From: Rotaria socialis
Taxonomy: Eukaryota; Rotifera; Eurotatoria; Philodinida; Philodinidae
Reading direction: 5' to 3'
Length of the DNA stretch: 64,000 bases
Assembly (NCBI GenBank): GCA_905331475.1
Contig: CAJNYU010001035.1
Location: forward strand, 178,208-242,207
Shown here piece by piece: positions 1 through 10,255 of the stretch (position 1 is its first letter; the number at the start of each line of letters is the position of its first letter). Made by a program: the position numbers and the translations under genes. Below the pieces are notes generated by a model. That model was not told the DNA's origin, made no database searches, and saw only the letters and a program-made list of their open reading frames with translations.

Positions 1-522
1 GAATATTAGTGAATTAAGATAGATTATTCAGATGAGAAGATTTTCATTCACCATATTTAAATAAAGTATAGATTGTAGAAAACCTAACGATAAAATCTTA
101 CAATAGCCTTATAATGTAGCCAATGATTGAAAATTAGTGCGAGACAAGTGAGAATTCAACTATTTCATATTCATAACTTTTTCGAAATTCTTCTATATCG
201 TTGTTGTCCTTGTAGCTATTTTCCTATTATGTATCAAACACATTTAGCATATCAACCACACGATGATTGTCACTTTACTGGTATTAATCTTCATCAATAT
301 ATATACGTATATACAAGCAACATGCTATAACAATTACAAGACAATGAAATTCTTCATGATATATTTGATTTCTATTTGCCAAAGTTAATATTTAAAAAGT
401 AGAAAGGAATAGCACACGAAAAGTAGAATAAAATGAAAGTGTATGAGATGGCAACTGGTGAATGATGAAGGTCAATGTAATAGATACTTAATAATATATT
501 TTCAAAAGTTTTGAAAATCGTT
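1..522. other. AT-rich flank, no gene seen
   Basis: I see no convincing coding sequence here. The one open frame on the plus strand has no splice context or recognisable motif. This stretch is the 3' flank of the minus-strand gene that ends at 523. Confidence 0.5.
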
Positions 523-1035
523 TCATTTGTCATTATGTGAATATATTGCTGTTTTCTTATTGTCGTGTGCGGCAAGTGCTAATAGATAAATACTATCTGG
601 AAATTGATCTGAGAAAATCTTTAAATCATATTTAGTTACTGCCGATAGTAAATTGCGTCGCATTTTAAACATAGCAAGTAAACTGTTGGCTTCGTTGTAA
701 AATTTGAATCTACCCGAGAATGCTCTATTTTTCATTGTAATTTTTCTTTCTGCAAGATTAACATGATATTCATCGTGAAACCATGTCGACTGTCGTTTAA
801 TACTTCCATTAAACCATTTGTTTGTCTTACTCCGTATATCAAATATTTCATAAGTAGCTTGATACCAAATTCCAAGTTGATGAGAATTTAATCTTCCAAT
901 AACCTTTTTGTCTGGATACGTACGTAGATCAATTTTTTGCATGGGACTATAATATGATTCAATACGATAGAGTAAGTTTGTTTCAGCTTGATTGGAATAA
1001 ATATTAAATTGACCAGCTTTTCTGCCAGAATCCAT
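523..1035 (-). CDS. LURP-one / tubby C-terminal-like protein, 170 aa
   Basis: A single uninterrupted frame of 170 codons starts with ATG at 1033-1035. The layout fits the LURP-one-related/scramblase-like fold, a 12-stranded beta barrel around a central helix. Short strands alternate with basic turns, for example KVIGRLNSHQLGIWYQATYE and later RAFSGRFKFYNEANSLLAMF. It ends in a hydrophobic helix, FPDSIYLLALAAHD, as in tubby-like barrels. Length is close to the usual 180-200 residues. There is no signal peptide or membrane anchor before the terminal helix. Family members are thought to bind membranes or phosphoinositides, but the role here is unknown. The gene is intronless among mostly intron-containing neighbours, which could mean horizontal acquisition or intron loss. 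The fold assignment rests on pattern recognition. Confidence 0.6.
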   Translation of the reverse strand: MDSGRKAGQFNIYSNQAETNLLYRIESYYSPMQKIDLRTYPDKKVIGRLNSHQLGIWYQATYEIFDIRSKTNKWFNGSIKRQSTWFHDEYHVNLAERKITMKNRAFSGRFKFYNEANSLLAMFKMRRNLLSAVTKYDLKIFSDQFPDSIYLLALAAHDNKKTAIYSHNDK

Positions 1036-2845
1036 ATCTTTATTACTACATAGTCTCGCTTAGAGATTTCTGATTAAATACTGGCCAAAATGAAAATACT
1101 AATGATGAAACAATCTAGATTTATCGACATTTTCAATATGATATAAATATTATGAAGAACTGAGATAAAGAACTTCGTGTCCTTAAACTAATTCAGAAAA
1201 AAAGTCAGTAGTAGTATAACATCATTTAACGAATATGTCAACAGTAGTTTGTTTTTCTCTGATATATAGTACCAATTACCATAGAAAAGAGCAACGTTTG
1301 TTTTCTCAACTAATAATACAGAAAAAAATTATTTCTTCGTATTATGCAAAGATTTTTTCCTCTTGTTTTGTAAAGACTAAAGATTTGCTGAATCTTTTTT
1401 TTTTCGTGTAGAATAAATCAGTGATAATATATTAAAAACGATTTGTACATAATTAATAGAAATCAAATGAAACTACTGGGTAGCATGCATCAATAGATCC
1501 CCATGTTACTTCTGTCGTGTAGTCAAACATTTGAGTCTATTATTGATAACGAAAGCGAACAATGTAGAAGAACTCTACAAGTGAGAGTCAAGGATAAATT
1601 CATTATTAAAATGAATATGATATCATTCTTCGAAGACTTTTTTTTCTATTGATGACAGCTAACATCTATTATTCATATTATTAATGACAGATGAGAAGGC
1701 AAAATGTTGTGTGTTTACTAATTGTTGTTTATGTTGATATGTTGCGACTAGAAGCCTAGTATTATTATTGAAAATGTTTTAAATATGAACTGTCAAAGGC
1801 GAGGCTAAAACTTTTTTCAATTCGAAACATCGATCAAGGTAATTGCAAAAAGAAAAACAACCACGTAGGCCACAATTTTTTTTATAATTGTATTTTGAAT
1901 TGAATCCATTTAAATCAGATACTCTATTTAATGAAGTCAATCGATGCATTCATACATACATAATAATAAAAAAATGTTGATCGCTTATAAAGCTTCATTA
2001 GCTTTGAAAAATTTTCAAATAAAATAAGAGAAAAATAAAGTGCGACAAACATGATCCGAAGAATGTAAATTTCAAAAAACACTATTATTCATTTTTCTTT
2101 TGCATCGATGGTAAGTGAAATTTTCAAAAGCTTTCCTGGTACGATGGGGAACCCGTCGATCTTGTTAAGTATTCAATTCGAAATTATATTATGTTTCAAC
2201 ACTCAAAATATATCAGCAAAACTTCAATGACATTTGACACATCCACAGTCAGTAGCGCTTCATGCGCGATTAATAAAATCGACATAATTCATAATGACAG
2301 ACCTCTTTACGATCACGTGACTGTCAAATAGGATTATATATACTGTTGAAAACATTTTTATTGCAATAGATTTCTAATTATTAGAATATTTCTTCATTTA
2401 TTTAAGAAGTCTTCCGAAAATTCTGCTTCGTTCTTAAATCCATATTATACCTAAATTAATCCATAATTTGCTGCCTACTATATAAAGAATAGACAAGGTC
2501 GCGGTTTGATTACTTAAGATAGATATAAAAATCGTTGTTAATTTCCTTTTTCATTTCATTCGTTCGCTGATTCGTCTAGTAACTAATCGAATATACTCAT
2601 TTCAATAAAAAATCCAAACGAAGATAAAAGAGCGCCTCTAATTTATCTTTCACTCGATTTACACTACGACACATCAAGGTGTTCTACTTATCTGCTTGTC
2701 TCTTTCAAACTTTTCTTGTGTTTACTTTCATCATTCATTCGTGGGTGTGGGTGTGCATTGTGGTGGTGGTTGTCAATTATCAAAACAATTAATTGGATTT
2801 TCATAAAAAATTATTTTCTCTTCTCTTTCAAATTAATGAAAGAAT
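1036..2845. other. Intergenic, no gene seen
   Basis: AT-rich sequence between two divergently transcribed genes, so both promoters should lie here. The part just upstream of 2846 is pyrimidine-rich and contains a TG-rich stretch (about 2740-2775). I found no conserved element or RNA gene. Confidence 0.5.
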
Positions 2846-4787
2846 ATGGCAACTGGCGAAGATTTAACCAACAATTTCTTTCCAATAATGTCATCATCAA
2901 TGATTCCAAGACCAATAAAAAAGCAATCACGTATTATGAAAAAAAAACCTGCAAGAAAAAATCAACTACCGATACATTTTCGCTTTGGTAAGATAATTAA
3001 AAATTTCATTATCATATCTTCATACCAGTTGAATTCATTCGTTTAGGTGGTAATCGAAAGGATCCGCTCAATTTAAATGCGCTAATAGAAAAGAAGAAGC
3101 AACTAACACAGGCAACAACATCATCAGGTACAAACAATAATTCAATCGATAATGGTAATGATCGACCGGTTGAAATTTTACTTCAACCAGATATTTTTGA
3201 TCCTCTTCGTCTTGATACTTCTTCACGTAATGATGAAGATATTAATAATGTTTATTCTATTCCATCGAATAGTACAAATGAATTGAATACTAATAAACCA
3301 ATGATATATCCCGTACGAAAGAAACGATACGAAAAAAAACGAAGAAATATTCAACCACCACGATATGGAAATTTTCAAGGTTATTATGGCTATAGACAAC
3401 CGAATCATGATCAACGTTTTCAGTATCTTGAACATGATTGGTTTCATAATAAACAAGTATTAGATGTTGGTAAGTGTTCATAGAAGTTAACAAGGAATGT
3501 GAAAGATTAAAATACTGAAATATATTCATATGAAGAATAAACAAACACACCATCTTTCGACTGAGAAAACTATGCTGATTTGAAATCTATCTGATGAATG
3601 AAAACTTTAGGATAAGGACGTTTTTTCTCTTTCATCAATATCTTTCATAGAACCGTTTCTTTTTGTGTATTTAGGATGCCATACAGGTCATGTAACATTC
3701 TATGTTGCTGAGCATTTTCAACCTGAACAAATTGTTGGTGTTGATATTGATCAACAACTTATTCAACAAGCTCGACATCAATTATGGAATCGTATACAAA
3801 TAGCTAACAATAATCATTTGAATGCTAATATGAATAATAACAACAACAACAACAGTAATAATAATAATAATCAAAATAAGCGCTATCCATTTAACCTGCG
3901 CTTTCAGCAGGTGTGAATTAAATTCTTTAGTACCTTATCATACATAAAATCTATGCATATATATATATTTAGGATTATTAAATGAACTTTGGATTAAGTC
4001 CAAGCGACGAATGCTTTCTGCTGATCGAGCTGAGCCGGAGCGAGCGAGTGAGCAGCCGCGAATCTGGTCGACATACATTCAGTTACTTTTCATTTCATCT
4101 ACTATGGGTGATATTGATGCAGCGTGGAACAGGTGATAAGGTATATTTAATTCTAAAATTTTCCAAGATGAAACGGAAAAAAGAAAAAACCTTTATCACT
4201 TACGAGCAGAAAGCATTCGTCGCTAATTAAAATTTCTTTATTTTTTCTATTTATTTCTATTTTTTCATATTATTTTAGGAAAATTTTGTGCTTGATAACG
4301 ATGTGGATTTGGCTAATATCAAAACGGAGTATGATACGATTATTGCATTTAGTGTTACAAAATGGGTGCATTTAAATTTTGGCGATGAAGGTCTTAAACG
4401 ATTTTTCAAACGACTTTATCGAACTTTGCTTCCAGGTGGACGATTAATACTTGAACCACAACCATGGCCAAGTTATCGACTTAAACGTCGTATGACAGTA
4501 AGCAAAATATCATTTGATTAGATGAAATATTATTCAAATTTTGTTTTTTTAGAAAGATATTACAGACACATATAATCGTATAGAACTTAAACCAACAGAT
4601 TTTGTATCTTATCTGCTTTCGACTGAAGTCGGTTTCGAATCGTGCACGACAATTGCTACGCCTAGTCATATGCATAAAGGTAAAAATTCTTTTCTTAAAC
4701 ATTAACATTGATTCAATTTCATTTCATTTAGGTTTCCAACGATCGATGTTTTTATTTATTAAATCGTCGAATATTCTTGAAAATTAA
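2846..4787 (+). CDS. MEPCE: 7SK/U6 snRNA methylphosphate capping enzyme (Bin3/MEPCE)
   Basis: This enzyme transfers a methyl group from S-adenosylmethionine to the 5' gamma-phosphate of RNA polymerase III snRNAs. Six exons join cleanly: 2846-2987, 3047-3469, 3675-3910, 4279-4497, 4553-4679 and 4732-4787, giving 400 aa. The SAM-binding motif LDVGCHTGHVTFYVAEHF spans the exon 2/3 junction and is followed by IVGVDID. The Bin3 signature is TKWVHLNFGDEGLKR, then PGGRLILEPQPW. The C-terminal block has VGFESCTTIATPSHMHKGF, as in human MEPCE. An Asn-rich tract (AAT/AAC codons, about 3825-3880) expands the loop after motif I, where vertebrate proteins also have a variable insert. The N-terminus is basic and much shorter than in vertebrates. 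The exon 3-4 join was chosen because FQQ-ENFVLDN aligns with the family and the intervening 368 bp carries an in-frame stop. Confidence 0.93.
3825..3880 (+). repeat. AAT/AAC trinucleotide tract coding poly-Asn
   Basis: An imperfect trinucleotide run inside exon 3 of the MEPCE-like gene encodes a stretch of asparagines broken by one serine. It lies in the variable loop after SAM motif I, so length changes are probably tolerated. Confidence 0.85.
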
Positions 4788-5494
4788 ACATCTAACCTTA
4801 AAATCGGACTAAAGATGATTTTTCCTTTCTTTGTGTTCTTTTGTTTGTCTGTTTCTGTTTTTTCATGCTCCACATGTGTATGTCTTTCATTTGTTCTGTA
4901 TTTTTTTCTTTTCGTCGACTAATTACTCTTGCTGCTGCTCTCTCTCATTCGTGTATCTTGATCGATTGGAAATATGGCAATTCGTTGTTTTCTTTCACAA
5001 CTGTATATATTTTTACGGTTATTTCATGTTTTCTTTTCTTGCCTCTTGTATTCATAGTTCTGCATAGCAGATCATATATTCACACGTTCTGTTTTCTTTC
5101 TTCATATTCAGTTCGACTTCGTTTTCTGTTTGTTTCAAAGAACAGTGCATTGATATATGTTTGAACATTGTTCTTATATAAATGTATCTTTTTTTTGGTG
5201 ATATTTGCTCTATAGTAATGAGAGATGGCAAACATGAAAAAATGAATCGTATTCTCTATTTGTTTCTTGATCCGCATTTTATTGTACAAGCAGAATCATA
5301 AAAAATATGTACGGATGTAAACGAAAAAAGTTAAGAATCATTTCATTTGCAAGGTAGAGAAATAAAATTTGTTCTGATTAACACTTTCATGATCTATTGA
5401 AACATTATTTTATTTAATTACTTGGGCTAGTAATGTGCTAGGAGAAGATACGAGGGAGAAACGGTATATTTATGATTTTGCTTTATTCATCGGA
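4788..5494. other. Intergenic, pyrimidine-rich 3' flank
   Basis: T- and C-rich sequence follows the MEPCE stop. Two overlapping plus-strand frames here are low-complexity Phe/Ser/Cys runs with no homology features, and I treat them as non-coding. An AATAAA at about 5361 could be a distal poly(A) signal. The stretch separates two convergent genes. Confidence 0.5.
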
Positions 5495-5838
5495 TCATTT
5501 TTTAAAGCGATTGGCCCAATCACCATAAGCTGGATCGAATAAATTACGTTTTTTTTCTAAATATTTTGACCAGGTATCATCAAATGAAGGATCATAAAAA
5601 CTTCGACGAGTTAACATTTCTTTTAATCTTTGAGAACGAGCAACTATTAATGTTTGATCATGAGAATCAGTTTTTGCATTTGCACGATGTTCTTCAGCAT
5701 TCTAAAAGAAAAACAATAGTCAGATCGATGATTAGAAATAACAATTATTGTACTTACTTGTCGAGAACAACGGACAATACAAATGAAAACAAACCAAATG
5801 GAAAGATATTTTATTAATCGTTGACAAAATAAATTCAT
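5495..5838 (-). CDS. Probable secreted peptide (neuropeptide-like) precursor, 95 aa
   Basis: Two exons, 5838-5758 and 5701-5495, are joined across a 56-bp intron with GTAAGT donor and TTTTAG acceptor. ATG at 5836-5838 begins a typical signal peptide: MNLFCQRLIK, then the hydrophobic core YLSIWFVFICIV. The rest is short, charged and cysteine-free. Near the C-terminus two related peptides are bounded by dibasic sites: RR-SFYDPSFDDTWSKYLE-KKR and NLFDPAYGDWANRF-KK-stop. Both share the pattern (F/Y)-D-P-(S/A)-(F/Y)-x-D-x0-1-W. Repeated related peptides between convertase sites after a signal peptide is the standard neuropeptide precursor architecture. No glycine precedes the basic residues, so C-terminal amidation is not expected. 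I do not recognise the family. The 3' end lies some 700 bp from the convergent MEPCE gene. Confidence 0.6.
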
Positions 5839-6599
5839 AGTTGATTTCACTTTGAATTACGAAGAATTGCTTGTAGTAAGACTATCTAAAGAAGATAAAC
5901 TAAAATATATGCATACAGCTCCCATAGCTATAACAATCGATGAGATAGTGAAAGAGTAAGTGTGTTTCCTATTATTGTTTTCTTAGTGATTAATATGCGA
6001 GGAGGTACTCGTCAAAATTAATTTTATTCTTATGTGTCTTTTCATGTTTTCTTTTTATTCCAATATATATAATCTTTTGAGTCTAAGAGAGACAGAGAGA
6101 GAGAAAGAAAAAAGAAGATCTTAGCAGCCACCACTAGAAGCATATAATTAACTGTCAACATGATTTTACTCTGCTTCTTCTTATTATGTTGTTGGCATTT
6201 CTAGAATAAAAATCATTTCTGTCCAAATATGCCATTGCTATTTAGGATCAATCATGAAAAAATGAATAAACAAATCGCATACTGAATCCCCAACACAACT
6301 GCAAACTCGGTATTATTTAATATAAAATGAGTATTATCGCTTATTCAAGGATCAATGAATATGCTTATATAAAATAAAGTCATGAATCAATTTCCGTTCA
6401 TGAGAACATCAACAAAATAATGCTGTTTTTGTATATACTGTATATATATATGTTGCAAAAAAAAGCTAATTCTGTGTTTTTATTATTAGCAAAGAAAAAA
6501 AGTGAGACAAAGTTTTTTCCCTCTCTCTCTCTCTGATTTTTTTGCATCTTGTATGAAAAAAACTCTTTTTCTCTGCACAGAACCAATCATAAACTGTTT
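5839..6599. other. Intergenic, no gene seen
   Basis: Holds the 5' region of the peptide precursor gene and the 3' flank of the chloride transporter gene. There are GA-rich (about 6085-6115) and CT-rich (about 6521-6533) simple stretches and no recognisable gene. Confidence 0.5.
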
Positions 6600-9500
6600 T
6601 TATTTAAGCTTTTTTTGTTTAACATAAGCAATAATATCTTTTTTGGTTAAAAGACCAACTAAATGTCCTTTTTCATTTGTTATCAATATAGTTTGTGCAC
6701 CAAGTTTTCTACATAGATCTATAATTGTTGTTGTTGGTGTGTCCAATGTTATTGTTGTTGGCGAACGATTTAATAAACGATAGAGATGTATCGAATTTAA
6801 TTGCTGTTGTGTTGTACGCGAAAACGATATACATGTGTTCATATTCGATTCTATATTTGATAATGTTCGTTGTTGAATAATTGATTCAAGATCACGTCGT
6901 AAGACAAAGCCAATAATTGATGCTTCTTCTATACTAGCAATAACAGGATAACCATTATATTTATGTGTACGCAGTATAGTTATTAAATCACTCAGTGTTA
7001 AACCGTCACGTGGTAACATGATTAATTCATTTTTATCTTGTTTGTTTTCCATTAAATCAGTAGCTGTTGATTGATCAATAAATTCAGCTTTAATATCAAG
7101 ATATGGATAGTTATTGAGTTTTATATGTGCATCATAGATGCCTTCACCAACTAAAGCATCACCTACAAGTTTTGAAATCAATGCTGCACACATCAATGGA
7201 ACAGAATACGAAAGACCACCAGTGAGTTCAACCATAATTACAACGAGTGATACTGTCATTCGTGTGACACCACCAAGAAAAGCACACGCACCAACAACAG
7301 CATAAAAACCAGGCACAACACATTGTTCGTCGGTTGCACTACATTCAATTGTGAAGAGGAAAAAATTAGGCCGATAATAAACAAATGTTTCAACTAGGAT
7401 ACCAACAATACGACCTGTAATAGCACCAAGTGTCAAGGAAGGAATAAATAGACCACTGTAGAACAAAATTTAATATAAGAAAAAGAATTTTTTTAATAAT
7501 TTAAATATTATACTAACCAAGGCACTTTAATGCCAAATGTAAAAATAAAAAGAATCGTTTGAGTGAATAAAGCCGAAAAAAGTAAACCCATAGATATCCA
7601 AACACCGCTAAATGATTAAAACGAACAATGAATACAAGTCTATATTTAATCTGATTATTCTTTTTTTGTTTTGTAAACTTTAACTTATGAACCTTAAACA
7701 ATCAATTAAATAATACTCTTGTATCATTCACTTAGAGTAATCAAACATTGAATAGAGTCAATTTTCTAACATTATATAACTAGAAACAACTGTTTAGAGA
7801 GTGATTTCCCGATGTGAGCTCATAGAATAATGCGAGTTTTAGCGTTTCTTAGTTAAGTATTAACACCATAGACAATGAAGAATTTCGAATCGAAATCCCA
7901 ACTAACTATTGCATTATAATTGTGATATCGAAGGATCTGTTTCTAAATCAGATAATAATCAGATTCACATTTATCTAGGTATATGTCACTACCAGAAATG
8001 AATCATTTTCCAAAGAATAATTAACTCTAATATAAGCAGATTTTCAGCTTGATTAAAAAAATATAATTTCTAAGCAAGCCATAGTATAAAATCAAATAAG
8101 TCTCAAGGCCACTTTCGATAGTATTCAAGATGCAAAGATTCTTAAATTCACACCTTATAATCCCTCATAGTATTGCAGTAACATCGACCCGATTAAACGC
8201 AACGAATATTCTATTTAATATATTTCGAAGTTATTCTCATTATTTATTCAGCATTTATTTGTTCTACTAGATTGTGATTGAGGATATAGATGGTTAATCG
8301 GCATGCAATATATACCGACTACAGATGAATAATATTACCTCAATGGTTTTGCACTATCATTTTTTTCATAAGCTGATGTAATATTTCGTCGATAATCACA
8401 CAATAAACTTTCATCATCGGGTTCACACGATGAAATAAGTCGACGAATCAACGTAGACATAGGCATACGTGTATATGGATTTGGATATGAAACAATTAAT
8501 GTAACTAAAGCAACCATAACTACTTCAAGCACAGGATAACGTCCTAAACGTGTTGTTTTTCTTATTTTACACCAAGCAAGATTCAGTTTAATAAATAAAG
8601 CACCAAATAATCCACCAAGAATACCGAGTATAATGAATGGAATCATTTCAAAATAGAACCAACGATATCTATTTCCAACGTAAAATAGACCAAGATGTTG
8701 ATTTTCAAATGGAGATAAAATTTTAACTATTAACGAAGCAATCATTGCACAAAAAAATGAACGCCATAGAGTTTTTAATGAAAAATAATAGGATACTTCC
8801 TCTAAACTAAACAATACTCCACCTACAAGAAATAAATAGTTGATAAGTAAAACAATGATTTATTCAAGCAGATAACAAACCAATTGGTGCACCGAAAGCA
8901 ACTGAAACACCAGCGGCTGCTGCTGCAGAAAGAATTTCTCGTTTTTTCGCTTCATTTTGTCCATATTTAGGAAAAAGTCGAGCAAAAATATTTCCACAAC
9001 AAGAACTGCAATGAACAAACGGACCCTAAAAAATAAATTTATTTTCAGCATTAGAATAATATCTATATTCTAGAAAATAATTCAACAAAATTTTCAATAA
9101 ATACCTCTTTTCCAAGTAGTAAATTGGCGCTTGTTGCTAATATCATACCAATACTTTTGATCAAAAGTGTCCATGCACCAAAATATCCACGAATAATAAA
9201 ACCAGAAAGAATAGTTTTGACTTCTGGTACACCACTACCACATGCATACGGAGCAAATGTTCTAACAAGTATAGCACATATTGTTGCAAAAAATACACCT
9301 AAAAAGTCAGTATTATTATTATTTAAACTAAAATAAAGCAATTGATATCTACCGGTCACAATATATGCAATATAGTTCACAACATACTCTGCTGCAGTAT
9401 CACTAGTAACATGAAAAAGACTGGACCATCCATGCCAATGAGCACAATGAACATGTTGATATTGATCATAAGTTTGATTCGATGCTGTCCACTAAATAAT

Positions 9501-10255
9501 ATATTTTCGTCTATGAAAACGATTTCAAAAGATAGACATACACAACATTGTTCTTGTGACAGATAAAAAGCGGGTAGGCAAACGCCAATTTTTATATTTG
9601 TTAACCATACAGCCCCTATATCGACAATGGCTGCAATAATGCCAATATTAATACCGACGAGAAGTACACAAAGCCTAGAAATAATAATATAATAAAAAGA
9701 ATATTAAACAAATGACGTGACAACAAACCATCCAGAAAGTGCATCATGAAAAGCAACAAAACGCTTCCACATGGAATCGTGTTTTTGTTCAGTAATAACT
9801 TGATGTCGCAATCGATCTCGTGCTTGATCGCTTAACCAATCGATTGTTGACCAGTCTGCATAGTGACTTCCTTGAGTTGTTGTTATAGCACCCTTTGTCA
9901 ACAATCAATAGATATATTTCAGGTGGTATTTGATAAATATTTAACTCACAGATGGTGTATGAAAAAAATCAATGGTTCCTTTTGATTTATCTGCTAAAGA
10001 TGATATATCTGATTCAGCATTAATTGCAATATCAACTAATGATTCATCCATAGTAGCTTGCTGCTGTCTAGGGTGGTAGTCAGCTGATCTTCTGAACCTT
10101 AATATATCACCAAACGATTCAAAACTAGGATTTATAATCGACGTAACACGATTTGTTGAAGAAGATCCTTGTGATGTTGAACTGTTCGAAGAAAACATTC
10201 GACTAAACCAATTTGGCTCTTTGTCTGTTTCGGGTGGACTACTAGTGGCAGCCAT
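6600..10255 (-). CDS. ClC-3/4/5-type 2Cl-/H+ exchanger
   Basis: An endosomal/lysosomal chloride-proton antiporter that supports vesicle acidification in its family. About nine exons run from ATG at 10253-10255 to TAA at 6600-6602. Landmarks in order: cytosolic N-terminus with FSTIDW-like [35 protein letters not shown]; the gating glutamate in [14 protein letters not shown], formed across an exon junction; [28 protein letters not shown], which holds the proton glutamate; then [35 protein letters not shown], and two CBS domains ending in [15 protein letters not shown]. The [17 protein letters not shown] segment is typical of the ClC-3/4/5 branch. The last exon (about 7457-6600) carries the end of the membrane part and both CBS domains. 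A 700-bp intron (about 8339-7606) is the longest. The residue before GLFIPS appears to be Cys rather than Ser. Confidence 0.95.

Noticed and set aside
3973-4230. Possible extra MEPCE exon (82-codon frame from 3982)
   Set aside because: Direct splicing 3910 to 4279 gives the family sequence FQQ-ENFVLDN, while including this segment adds a stop codon.
4831-5164. Two overlapping frames after MEPCE, Phe/Ser-rich
   Set aside because: Low-complexity pyrimidine-rich 3' flank; both frames are equally open, as expected from base composition.
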